Below, piece after piece: positions 55,737 to 63,027 of a DNA stretch of 64,000 nucleotides (its first letter is position 1; each line of letters opens with the position of its first letter). Source of the stretch: a virus. The DNA lies in IMG/VR virus record IMGVR_UViG_3300032087_002150, positions 1 to 64,000 of that record; one strand, written 5' to 3'. Both the position numbers and the translations under genes were made by a program. The notes under the pieces are model-generated. The model saw nothing but the letters and a program-made list of their open reading frames with translations, made no database searches and was not told the origin of the DNA.

Positions 55737-57152
55737 TTAGGCGATTTGAAATCCCTCAGCACTGATTTTCTTCCCTGAAGAAGTCATATCAAACACAGGA
55801 ACGTCCTCAGTCGGTATCTTTTTACCTGAAGCGACATCTTGAACGAGGTCATGTTCCGCGTCTTCAATGTCAAACAGTTTCATTTTACTTCGATCAATGC
55901 CGATTACGAACCTCTTATGCATGTTAGGATCGCTGTAACGATTCTTCAACTGTTTGACCATAACCTGATTCAACGCATTTAGTTCATCATTTGATACCAA
56001 GGCAAGCATCAGGTCAGCAGTAGCAGGTAGACCAAACGACTCACTTGTATCCTCGAGACCAGGATCGGATGACCCATAACCCGATCGCGTAGTTTGTGTT
56101 GCTGACATGATAGGCAGGTTAAACTCAACCGCCAGTCCACGTAACTCCTCAGCGATTGCCTTCACGAAAGTGTATGAGTTGACTGCACCGCCAACAGATT
56201 TTACTCGTGAAGAAGCACAAATATTCAAATAGTCTATAAAGACTACATCAGGCACGAACTTCTTTTTCAGTTTGAGTTCATTCAACAGAGCACGGAAGTG
56301 ACCAGAATGTGCCTGGGAAGTAGGATACTCTTTGATGACCAGAGTGCCTTGTGTTTTCTCTGCTAGTTTCTGTACCTTACCGACGAACATATCCTTGGAC
56401 AGCGTAGTAATCTGATCCAACGACACGTCCAACAGATTGGCGTCGATACGTTCAGCGATACGCTCCTCTGCCATTTCCATAGTTACATACAACACGTTCT
56501 TGCCTTGACTTAACGCTGCTGCTGCACAATGACACATGAACAGCGACTTACCAACACCTGTACCAGCAAGAATAATGTTCAACGACTTGTTAGGCAACCC
56601 ACCCTTGGTGATCTTGTTCAGATAATCAAGGTCAAAGGGGATACGCTCTTCAACTGTATGATAGAACTCATATCGCTCCTCAGCGTCCTGCAAATAGTCG
56701 TGACCGATATTAGTATCGAAAGTCACCGCAAGTGCCTTTGACAAAATATCTGGCAATGCATTCTTCGTCAGAGTTTGATGCTTACCGTCGATGATAGAGA
56801 TGGACTCCATCACTGCGTTGAACAACGCACGGTCCTGACACCAACTTTCAGTGTTAGAAATCAACCAATCAAGATTAGTCTCAGTATCCTCAACAAAGAG
56901 ATCAGGCAGAATATCCATAGCATGCCTGAATGCTTCTTCGGAGAAACTTTCCTCGCTTTCCTGCACCGAGATACGGAAGGCATCGAGAGAAGGAACGCCA
57001 TTATACTTGGCAACATACTTCGCAAACTCTTTGAAGAGTTGTTGATGCACACCTTCAAAATACTTTGGTTCCATGAAAGGTACAACCCTTCGCATATAAT
57101 CTTCGTTGGTGAAGAAAGAGCGGAGGATCATATTTTGCATGTCTAGATTCAT
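55737..57152 (-). CDS. dnaB: DnaB-like replicative helicase (T4 gp41 type)
   Basis: 471 aa. The N-terminal helical domain opens MNLDMQNMILRSFFTNEDYM; LNIILAGTGVGKSLFMCH is Walker A, VVFIDYLNICA Walker B, and ATQTTRSGYGSSDPGLED the DnaB loop. It unwinds the fork ahead of the phage polymerase and would work with a primase outside the window. Coupled by ATGA to the gene above. Confidence 0.93.
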   Translation of the reverse strand: MNLDMQNMILRSFFTNEDYMRRVVPFMEPKYFEGVHQQLFKEFAKYVAKYNGVPSLDAFRISVQESEESFSEEAFRHAMDILPDLFVEDTETNLDWLISNTESWCQDRALFNAVMESISIIDGKHQTLTKNALPDILSKALAVTFDTNIGHDYLQDAEERYEFYHTVEERIPFDLDYLNKITKGGLPNKSLNIILAGTGVGKSLFMCHCAAAALSQGKNVLYVTMEMAEERIAERIDANLLDVSLDQITTLSKDMFVGKVQKLAEKTQGTLVIKEYPTSQAHSGHFRALLNELKLKKKFVPDVVFIDYLNICASSRVKSVGGAVNSYTFVKAIAEELRGLAVEFNLPIMSATQTTRSGYGSSDPGLEDTSESFGLPATADLMLALVSNDELNALNQVMVKQLKNRYSDPNMHKRFVIGIDRSKMKLFDIEDAEHDLVQDVASGKKIPTEDVPVFDMTSSGKKISAEGFQIA

Positions 57153-57556
57153 TCAGTTATTTCTCTTGTCTTTAAAGCACCGTCTTTTTGCCACTCACCA
57201 AGTGCGGTGGTCAGGCAAGAAGTCAGAGTGTTCAGGAAGTGTGTATGGTCAGTGACTACTGTTTCTTTGGGTTCGTAGATCTTGTAGTAATCATATTGTA
57301 GACCATCACCTTCCATCATAATATTTTGAAACTTAACAAGGATATCGGTGTACGGTTCCTTCAATAACAGCATGCACCACTCATCAGCTGCTGATGGATT
57401 AGAACTATCCCTTGCTGCTTCCGGATCAGGCAAAATCAAATAATCATCATACTCACCAACCTCAAATGACTCGATGTCTTTATCTGCCATAATAGTGAGT
57501 GAGTTGAGGTGAGGATACTTGTCAAGGTAATCCTCCATTGCTGCTTTATCAGACAT
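57149..57556 (-). CDS. Hypothetical replication-region protein, 135 aa
   Basis: Start ATG 57556 (MSDKAAMEDYLDKYPHLNSL); longer starts would overlap the nuclease far more. WCMLLLKEPYTDILVKFQNI and the helical C-terminus (LTTALGEWQKDGALKTR) have no recognised family. Between helicase and nuclease, so a replication role is possible. Confidence 0.75.
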   Translation of the reverse strand: MSDKAAMEDYLDKYPHLNSLTIMADKDIESFEVGEYDDYLILPDPEAARDSSNPSAADEWCMLLLKEPYTDILVKFQNIMMEGDGLQYDYYKIYEPKETVVTDHTHFLNTLTSCLTTALGEWQKDGALKTREITE

Positions 57557-57959
57557 CAATAAACTCTCGATTCTTGATATGTTGTTCGGCAATCTCATCT
57601 TTAGATTGTCCATGATATTCAACAGCGATATGCTTTTCAATCATCATAGCATTAACGCTGCGATATGAGTCAGTCTCACCGTCATAGATCATAAACTCAC
57701 CAAGGATGCGACCGAACTTACCACGACCATCCTTCTTTGTACGGATGATACCTGTTTTACCAAGTGCGTTCTTCAGATAGTTCTTGGCATACAGTCCATA
57801 CTTCTTTTCTTCTTTGTCACGAGTGCGCGACTCAGGCGTGTCGATACCATACAGTCGGATACGTTGGTCTCGTAGGACAACATCGAATCCTAGATCAATA
57901 TCAACATCGACTGTGTCACCGTCAACTACCTTGACAATTTTACATTGATACTCAAACAT
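57549..57959 (-). CDS. Thermonuclease-like (SNase) nuclease
   Basis: 136 aa. KVVDGDTVDVDIDLGFDV and RIRLYGIDTPESRTRDKEE give the Ca-binding Asp and the catalytic Arg-Glu region; AVEYHGQSKDE sits near the end. No signal peptide, so it would act inside the cell on DNA or RNA. Overlaps uvsX by 8 nt. Common in T4-like cyanophages. Confidence 0.9.
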   Translation of the reverse strand: MFEYQCKIVKVVDGDTVDVDIDLGFDVVLRDQRIRLYGIDTPESRTRDKEEKKYGLYAKNYLKNALGKTGIIRTKKDGRGKFGRILGEFMIYDGETDSYRSVNAMMIEKHIAVEYHGQSKDEIAEQHIKNREFIDV

Positions 57960-59004
57960 GTTCTTCCTCTAGTTCTAGTTCAAGTTCTTCGATTTCCCCA
58001 CCAATCTGGTAGGACTTTCTTACGAAATCTTTGAAGTCAGATTCGGTAAGGAGCGGTTCCCAGAAAGTATCTGTTCTTGTGTCTTTCTCTCTGACTTTGT
58101 TGCCAACGAGTTGTCCAGTGCTCTTATCAACAAGTTGATACCACCCGTTGCTAGGTTTAATAACATACCCACCAGCAAGAGCAACATCCAAAAGACCAGA
58201 GTAACGCTCAATACCACCTTCCCAACTAACTGAGACAGGAACTTTCGACTTCTCTCTAACATAACGCGACTTCTCCACGTTGATTATAAAATCGTAACCA
58301 GTGACTTCAGTACCAGTCTTGTTCTGGCGACGACCAATGATCCACACATTATCAGCAGAGTACATGATACCTGTGCCACCTGATACAATATCTTTCGGGA
58401 ACAATCCAATCTCTTTGTATGTGTGATTGATAGCAAGCATCGGGATATCTTTCATAGTCAGATATGGCGTGACCATACGGAACAGACCCTTCAATGCTTT
58501 CGCTCTTGACATATCTGCGACTGACTTCTCATTGATAGCATCCTCAAGTTCTTTCTTCGATGCTAGATTGCCGATAGAGTCAATCACGATTACCACATCG
58601 TCGGTTGCTTCAAGTGCTTCCAACTGAGCAATCAAGTCAAACTTCAACTCCTCGACGTTAGCGATAGGAGTATGCAGTACACGATCAGTGTCGATACCGA
58701 ACGTCTTGAAATATGCTTGGGGTGAACCAAACTCTGAATCATAGAATAACACGACTGACTCAGGTTTCGCTTTCTGATATGCTGCTGCCATCAACAAAGC
58801 GAACGAAGTCTTGAAGTGTTTACTTGGTCCAGCAAGCACAGTCAACCCAGAGGATAGTCCACCGTCAATATCGCCGCTCAAGGCAACGTTGACCATTGGT
58901 ACGCCTGTGTTGATCAGTTCTTTTTCTACGAAGAACTTGGAATCAGACAACGTCTCCGCTGCCTTGATCTTGCTGTTCTTCTTCAGTTTATCCATTACAC
59001 TCAT
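57952..59004 (-). CDS. uvsX: UvsX RecA-like recombinase
   Basis: 350 aa. VLAGPSKHFKTSFALLMA is the UvsX-type Walker A (GPSKxFK); VVIVIDSIGNLASKKE Walker B; GGTGIMYSADNVWIIGRRQ the L2/downstream region. It drives strand exchange in recombination-dependent replication. It ends in an acidic tail (EIEELELELEEE), as in T4 UvsX. ATGA overlap with the dehydrogenase gene. Confidence 0.95.
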   Translation of the reverse strand: MSVMDKLKKNSKIKAAETLSDSKFFVEKELINTGVPMVNVALSGDIDGGLSSGLTVLAGPSKHFKTSFALLMAAAYQKAKPESVVLFYDSEFGSPQAYFKTFGIDTDRVLHTPIANVEELKFDLIAQLEALEATDDVVIVIDSIGNLASKKELEDAINEKSVADMSRAKALKGLFRMVTPYLTMKDIPMLAINHTYKEIGLFPKDIVSGGTGIMYSADNVWIIGRRQNKTGTEVTGYDFIINVEKSRYVREKSKVPVSVSWEGGIERYSGLLDVALAGGYVIKPSNGWYQLVDKSTGQLVGNKVREKDTRTDTFWEPLLTESDFKDFVRKSYQIGGEIEELELELEEEHV

Positions 59005-60089
59005 GCTGCATCCTCATCAAACATATCAACCTGACCTGTTGTATCCAACACGTCTTCTTCATTCAACACTTCATCAATGTCGTTGCTTACAATCTCAACT
59101 TCTTCTTCTTTGAACCTGACGTTGGCAACTTTCTCACGGTCATCAAGTTCATACTCACTACGGAGTTCCTTGTTGATTTCCTGCACAGTTTCGAGCAGAG
59201 TCATCTTGTCAGTGTAGTTGACGAAAGCAGACAAGTCTTTCGGGAAACAAGCACCACCAAACCCTCGCTTGTTATCTGGACCAGGAACTCGCCAATGAGT
59301 TGGACCAAGTCTTGGTTCATGAGACAATGCCTTTATGACTTCCATCGGATTAACAGACAGGGTCTCATCTTCCAATGCCTTGTACAGTTGATTGAAGAAT
59401 GTCACTTTCATTGCCAAGAAAGTATTGATAGCATACTTGATAAATGATGCTTCAACTGGATGGCAAGTAGTGACCTTGTTGGGATCATTCGGGAACTTCA
59501 TGTAAGTGTTTGATCTATAAAACTCCATCAACTGTTGAGTTGAGTCTGGCAATCCACCCAGCACCATGTACTCGGGATTACAAAACTCATGATCAGCATT
59601 TTTCTCAGTCAAAAACTCCGGAGAGTAGATGAAGCGAGAAGCTGCCTCGGCACCTTCAACTGACCGACAAATCTTATCAATGACGTCAGGCGTAACAGTA
59701 GACTTCAAAACCACAGCAGATTTAGTCAATCGAATCAACTTCAAGACTGCATCAATGGTGACTGCTGCATCAATCCTACCGTTATTCAACACTGGGGTAG
59801 GAGTACAGACAAAACAAAGAGCAGGTTCCTGCTCGATCAACTGGTCGATGTTAGTTTTGTAGTTGGGATCAACTAGGAATCTCTCAATATTCTCATTGAA
59901 TGATCGCTCAACTGCCTTACCCACGAATCCATGACCCACGATACCAACCAAAGGTTTATCACCTTTGCCGTAATCAGGATCAGTGGGGAAGAAGGAAGGT
60001 CTTTCTTGTTCTTGCTCTGCTTGCTGCTGTTGCATTCGAATCATTTCTGCCTGCTGCAAGAGACGCTGTTGTTCTTCAGTTAGTTCCAT
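59001..60089 (-). CDS. UDP-glucose 6-dehydrogenase-like, lacking C-terminal domain
   Basis: 362 aa from ATG 60089. Residues 1-45 are Gln/Glu-rich; then VGIVGHGFVGKAVERSF (NAD loop), ALCFVCTPTPVLNNG, VVLKSTVTPDVI, IYSPEFLTEKNADHEF and the catalytic GFGGACFPKDLSAF. The usual UDP-sugar-binding C-terminal domain is replaced by an acidic tail ending DEVLNEEDVLDT...QVDMFDEDAA. It may oxidise a nucleotide sugar for the glycan genes, or be repurposed. Sits directly upstream of uvsX. Confidence 0.85.
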   Translation of the reverse strand: MELTEEQQRLLQQAEMIRMQQQQAEQEQERPSFFPTDPDYGKGDKPLVGIVGHGFVGKAVERSFNENIERFLVDPNYKTNIDQLIEQEPALCFVCTPTPVLNNGRIDAAVTIDAVLKLIRLTKSAVVLKSTVTPDVIDKICRSVEGAEAASRFIYSPEFLTEKNADHEFCNPEYMVLGGLPDSTQQLMEFYRSNTYMKFPNDPNKVTTCHPVEASFIKYAINTFLAMKVTFFNQLYKALEDETLSVNPMEVIKALSHEPRLGPTHWRVPGPDNKRGFGGACFPKDLSAFVNYTDKMTLLETVQEINKELRSEYELDDREKVANVRFKEEEVEIVSNDIDEVLNEEDVLDTTGQVDMFDEDAA

Positions 60090-60115
60090 TTGATACTCTC
60101 CATAACAATACACAT

Positions 60116-60144
60116 ATTGTACTATAAACTGATTTATTTGTCAA
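60116..60144 (-). promoter_or_regulatory. Strong sigma70-like promoter
   Basis: Minus strand: perfect TTGACA (60139-60144), 17-nt spacer, TACAAT (60116-60121), with ATG at 60089. The -35 lies in the last codons of the dCMP deaminase gene. It would drive the dehydrogenase, uvsX, nuclease and helicase. Confidence 0.75.
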
Positions 60145-60598
60145 GCGGTACCATCTCTACAGTTACACCGCTCTTTTCAAGGAAATCCAATCCGGATCCT
60201 ATGCTGGCATCATATGTTTGGGCGACATACACCTCTTTGATACCAGACTGATAGATCAGTTTGGCACACTCGATGCATGGGGTGTGAGTGCAGAACAGTG
60301 AAGCACCCTCGCTACTTTCACTGCTCCTTGCTATTTTTGCGATAGCATTCTCTTCAGCGTGGATCACTTCAGGTTTGGTGCGATAGGACAGATCTGGTTC
60401 CCACTCGCCCTCAGACCATTCAGGTGCCTCGCACTCGTTATCCCAACCAGTTGGAGTACCGTTGTATCCTATGCTGATTATACGTTCATCTTTGACTACG
60501 ATAGCACCAACCTTGAGTTTCTTGGCATGACTCAGATTAGCAAAGGTGTGTGCCACCTCCATAAATGCGTTTTTAAACTTATCTTTCATATCTTTCAT
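60134..60598 (-). CDS. Deoxycytidylate deaminase
   Basis: 154 aa. VIHAEENAIAKIA (HAE, zinc and proton shuttle) and LFCTHTPCIECAKLIYQSG (PCxxC) are the cytidine-deaminase motifs. VGAIVVKDERIISIGYNGTP and the T4-like length fit dCMP deaminase, which supplies dUMP for thymidylate synthesis. Coupled by 4-nt overlap to the methyltransferase-like gene. Confidence 0.94.
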   Translation of the reverse strand: MKDMKDKFKNAFMEVAHTFANLSHAKKLKVGAIVVKDERIISIGYNGTPTGWDNECEAPEWSEGEWEPDLSYRTKPEVIHAEENAIAKIARSSESSEGASLFCTHTPCIECAKLIYQSGIKEVYVAQTYDASIGSGLDFLEKSGVTVEMVPLDK

Positions 60599-61101
60599 TT
60601 CTTCTTTAGCGCAACCAAGGTGCCTACTTGATCTACTACATCATAAAAGTCCAAAATTCTGTCGTACCTAGGACGCTTCATGCCACTACCATCAACAATA
60701 GGACCCCAATCGTGGACAAGCACAATGGAGGTTTCGTCGATCACATTCTGAACTGACTCGGCGACCCATTGCCTAGCGCGACCATCTATAAAGACTACGT
60801 CAAACTTTCTGTTCTGTGTCTTTGGCCAGTCGATGTACTTCGCGAACAAATCCCTTGGAGCGGGTTTAACATTTTTTGTTGGTATGGCAACGTATTCCAC
60901 GTTGGAGAGGTTTCGTATTTTATTTTTGACAACCTTCACCCAGTGTTTATTGTGCTCAATCGACGTCAAGTGCTTTACCTTCTCAGCGAAATACGCGGTG
61001 CTGGCGCCAGAACCATACTCCAACATGGTAGTATCTTGATCGAGGTATTGCTCGATCAGTTCTATTTCGTTTGAATGCATCAGGGGCGTGCTCATATTCA
61101 T
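60595..61101 (-). CDS. SAM-methyltransferase-like protein, 168 aa
   Basis: TMLEYGSGASTAYFAEKVKH (motif I-like), HLTSIEHNKHWVKVVKN (acidic strand 2) and FDVVFIDGRARQWVAES fit a Rossmann methyltransferase; VLVHDWGPIVDG follows. Substrate unknown. ATGA overlaps at both ends. Confidence 0.78.
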   Translation of the reverse strand: MNMSTPLMHSNEIELIEQYLDQDTTMLEYGSGASTAYFAEKVKHLTSIEHNKHWVKVVKNKIRNLSNVEYVAIPTKNVKPAPRDLFAKYIDWPKTQNRKFDVVFIDGRARQWVAESVQNVIDETSIVLVHDWGPIVDGSGMKRPRYDRILDFYDVVDQVGTLVALKKK

Positions 61102-61298
61102 GAGTCTAGAATCTTATCGACACCTTCAACCATTTCGAGAGCATGAACATACTTGTCTACCTGCGCTTCAACCGATTCGACGATGTCAGGATGTTCGCCG
61201 ATACCTACAGCATTATTGTAAACTTCAATGTTTACCAGTGCTTCTTCCATGATCGCCGCGTGCTTTGCTCTCACTGCTTTTAATAGTTTCTCTTTCAT
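61098..61298 (-). CDS. Hypothetical helical protein, 66 aa
   Basis: MKEKLLKAVRAKHAAIMEEA then VEAQVDKYVHALEMVEGVDK; fully helical. GGAGGTG precedes the ATG. A 66-nt gap with a TATATAAA sequence separates it from the oxidase operon. Function unknown. Confidence 0.75.
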   Translation of the reverse strand: MKEKLLKAVRAKHAAIMEEALVNIEVYNNAVGIGEHPDIVESVEAQVDKYVHALEMVEGVDKILDS

Positions 61299-61364
61299 GT
61301 TTGTAACACCTCCGACAGTTACAACCCTTTATATATTTCCAAATGATGTGATTTTCCCACCACA

Positions 61365-61931
61365 TTAAAATCCTGCGATCCTATGGTTCACCTTGCTGTG
61401 CTTCGCTTCATCTGCCCGCACATATTTTACCATGTCTGATAACATAGCATCCTCGAGCAGTCCATAATACTCAATAGCAAGTTGCGGGGCAGGTACGTTC
61501 TCTATCTCGCCTGACTCAATCAACTCAAGATACTCAGTGTAGGAACGAACTGCCTCCTCCTCAAAATATGCGATCATCTTATGCGCAGTCTTTGGAGCGA
61601 GAATATAGAATACAAGGTAGAAGTGCCAAAAGATAAACTGGGCAATCATAATCAACCTTCGCTCAAACCAGTTTGGTTTGGCGATTTCAATGAAAAACAT
61701 CAAATGCTTGCGTTCGTTCTCTGCCTCTTCCAGCATCTCATGAATCATTGTACCGTTACCACGTTCCATCTTGCGTAGACTACGGAGATGAATCAGCATA
61801 CCAGCAACCATACCAGGAACACCAGCGATAGTTTCTAGTACCACCGCACGGTGTCCGTATCGTTTAGCAAAGAACGTATCGGCGAAGAACCGAAAGAACT
61901 TTGTCATTGATCTAGCAAACCAGTCTCTCAT
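61365..61931 (-). CDS. aox: Alternative oxidase (diiron quinol oxidase)
   Basis: 188 aa. All four ligand motifs are present: HRAVVLETIAGVPGM (Glu 33), LEEAENERKH (Glu 73, His 76), AYFEEEAVRSYTEYL (Glu near 125) and VRADEAKH (Glu 175, His 178). Hydrophobic surface helices (VVLETIAGVPGMVAGMLIHL, IAQFIFWHFYLVFYIL) are typical of this monotopic inner-membrane enzyme, which oxidises quinol and reduces O2 to water without pumping protons. NERMH reads NERKH, and the N-terminus is short. Cyanophages carry the related plastid-type oxidase; this one looks like the respiratory form, which should be confirmed. ATGA overlap with cytochrome c. Confidence 0.94.
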   Translation of the reverse strand: MRDWFARSMTKFFRFFADTFFAKRYGHRAVVLETIAGVPGMVAGMLIHLRSLRKMERGNGTMIHEMLEEAENERKHLMFFIEIAKPNWFERRLIMIAQFIFWHFYLVFYILAPKTAHKMIAYFEEEAVRSYTEYLELIESGEIENVPAPQLAIEYYGLLEDAMLSDMVKYVRADEAKHSKVNHRIAGF

Positions 61932-62371
61932 AGCGTTGCAATGTACTCCGCAAGATCGTTCATGTCTTGATCAGATAGTCCTGCTGCCTGACCCCACATG
62001 AGGTTGCTTTGATTACCGACCTTCTCGCCTGCCTTGTATTGATTGAGTCGACCAACGATGTACTCTACAGTCTGACCCGCCAACGCAGGACCAACACCTC
62101 CACCACCTTGCGCGCCATGACACGCACCACAAGCAGCATACTTTGCCTCACCAGGAAGTGCGGCAACTGGTACTACAGCCGTGACTCCATCTACCATTAC
62201 AACGCTAAATGGTTTGATGCGTTCTTCGATAGCGGCACGTTGATCTTTTGTGATACTAATCTTCTTTGCTAGACCAGGATCATTCTGACCACATCCTGCC
62301 AACAGAATGACAGACACAATCGCTATCAATAACAACAAACTTCTTGTTGGAAAACAACTATAAAATTTCAT
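61928..62371 (-). CDS. Lipoprotein cytochrome c
   Basis: 147 aa. A signal sequence with lipobox LLAGC (Cys 27) anchors it in a membrane facing the periplasm. CGACH (81-85) binds haem c, and NLMW (Met 125) is the likely axial ligand; GVGPALAGQTVEYIVGRLNQ and the C-terminal helix (LSDQDMNDLAEYIATL) match c553/class I cytochromes. It depends on host haem-attachment (Ccm) enzymes. Coupled to the oxidase below and the membrane gene above by 4-nt overlaps. Confidence 0.94.
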   Translation of the reverse strand: MKFYSCFPTRSLLLLIAIVSVILLAGCGQNDPGLAKKISITKDQRAAIEERIKPFSVVMVDGVTAVVPVAALPGEAKYAACGACHGAQGGGGVGPALAGQTVEYIVGRLNQYKAGEKVGNQSNLMWGQAAGLSDQDMNDLAEYIATL

Positions 62372-62520
62372 CCGAACTTTGCTCCTGAGTTAACTCCGTC
62401 TTTTTTCTTTTGCCATGGTGGTGTGTACTCACCATCAAGGTAATCTCCATAGAGCATACCAAAGAACATGATCAACGGTGCCGCAATCCAAAATACTACA
62501 AATACATCAAGCAGTGTCAT
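62368..62520 (-). CDS. Small membrane protein of the oxidase operon, 50 aa
   Basis: Start ATG 62520 (MTLLDVFVVFWIAAPLIMFF); an upstream in-frame start (to 62655) would run through the lipoprotein gene. One membrane helix then YGDYLDGEYTPPWQKKKD. 14-nt overlap above, 4-nt overlap with cytochrome c. Resembles small accessory subunits of membrane oxidases in size only. Confidence 0.68.
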   Translation of the reverse strand: MTLLDVFVVFWIAAPLIMFFGMLYGDYLDGEYTPPWQKKKDGVNSGAKFG

Positions 62521-62713
62521 TTGACTTCGCCCTCTTTCTACAATACGTGTATGGTTCTTCCCTGATGATTGTACCCTGCATCGGATAAGGCAATCGTTCT
62601 CTTCTCTCGATAATCTCAGTTGTCCACTCAAGGCAAGGTGCCTTCTCTTCTTCAATAGAGGTACAACCAGATAGTAAAATCAGAAGGACTATCCCTCCTT
62701 TTCCAAATCCCAT
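62507..62713 (-). CDS. Lipoprotein of the oxidase operon, 68 aa
   Basis: Start ATG 62713 with AGGAGGTGTGT directly upstream. Signal sequence MGFGKGGIVLLILLSGC, lipobox LLSGC. Mature part has two more Cys (KAPCLEW, YTYCRKR). Overlaps the gene above by 25 nt. Function unknown; location suggests a partner of the cytochrome. Confidence 0.72.
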   Translation of the reverse strand: MGFGKGGIVLLILLSGCTSIEEEKAPCLEWTTEIIERRERLPYPMQGTIIREEPYTYCRKRAKSNDTA

Positions 62714-63027
62714 ACACACCTCCTATCTTTGACATCAGGTAAAGGAGTTCTCTTTACCCAAAGATGTCCGTTCTTCTCAGCATCTTGAAAAGTGAGTGCT
62801 GTTATGAAGAATGCGCCAATAACAAGTAAGTGTGCCCCAACACTACCGATTCCGAAATAAATTGTGTACCCAGTCCAAATAGTAAACACAACAGTCCACA
62901 TTACTGACAGATAGAACATCAGAATAAACTGTGTGAATGCGTTTGGAATGTGTCGCAGTGGATTGACCTTCAAACTAAAAAAGAAGTTGTACAGATCATA
63001 AATCCAAAAACCAATTGATTTAAACAT
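62689..63027 (-). CDS. Two- to three-helix membrane protein, 112 aa
   Basis: [20 protein letters not shown] then helices (FTQFILMFYLSVMWTVVFTI, SVGAHLLVIGAFFITALTF) and a charged tail (WVKRTPLPDVKDRRCVW). TAATG with the stop of isocitrate lyase. No recognised family; likely part of the same membrane complex or a transporter-like helper. Confidence 0.72.
   Translation of the reverse strand: MFKSIGFWIYDLYNFFFSLKVNPLRHIPNAFTQFILMFYLSVMWTVVFTIWTGYTIYFGIGSVGAHLLVIGAFFITALTFQDAEKNGHLWVKRTPLPDVKDRRCVWDLEKEG

Noticed and set aside
62521-62655. N-terminal extension of the small membrane protein at 62368-62520
   Set aside because: It would overlap the lipoprotein gene for 135 nt; ATG 62520 gives a normal membrane-protein start.
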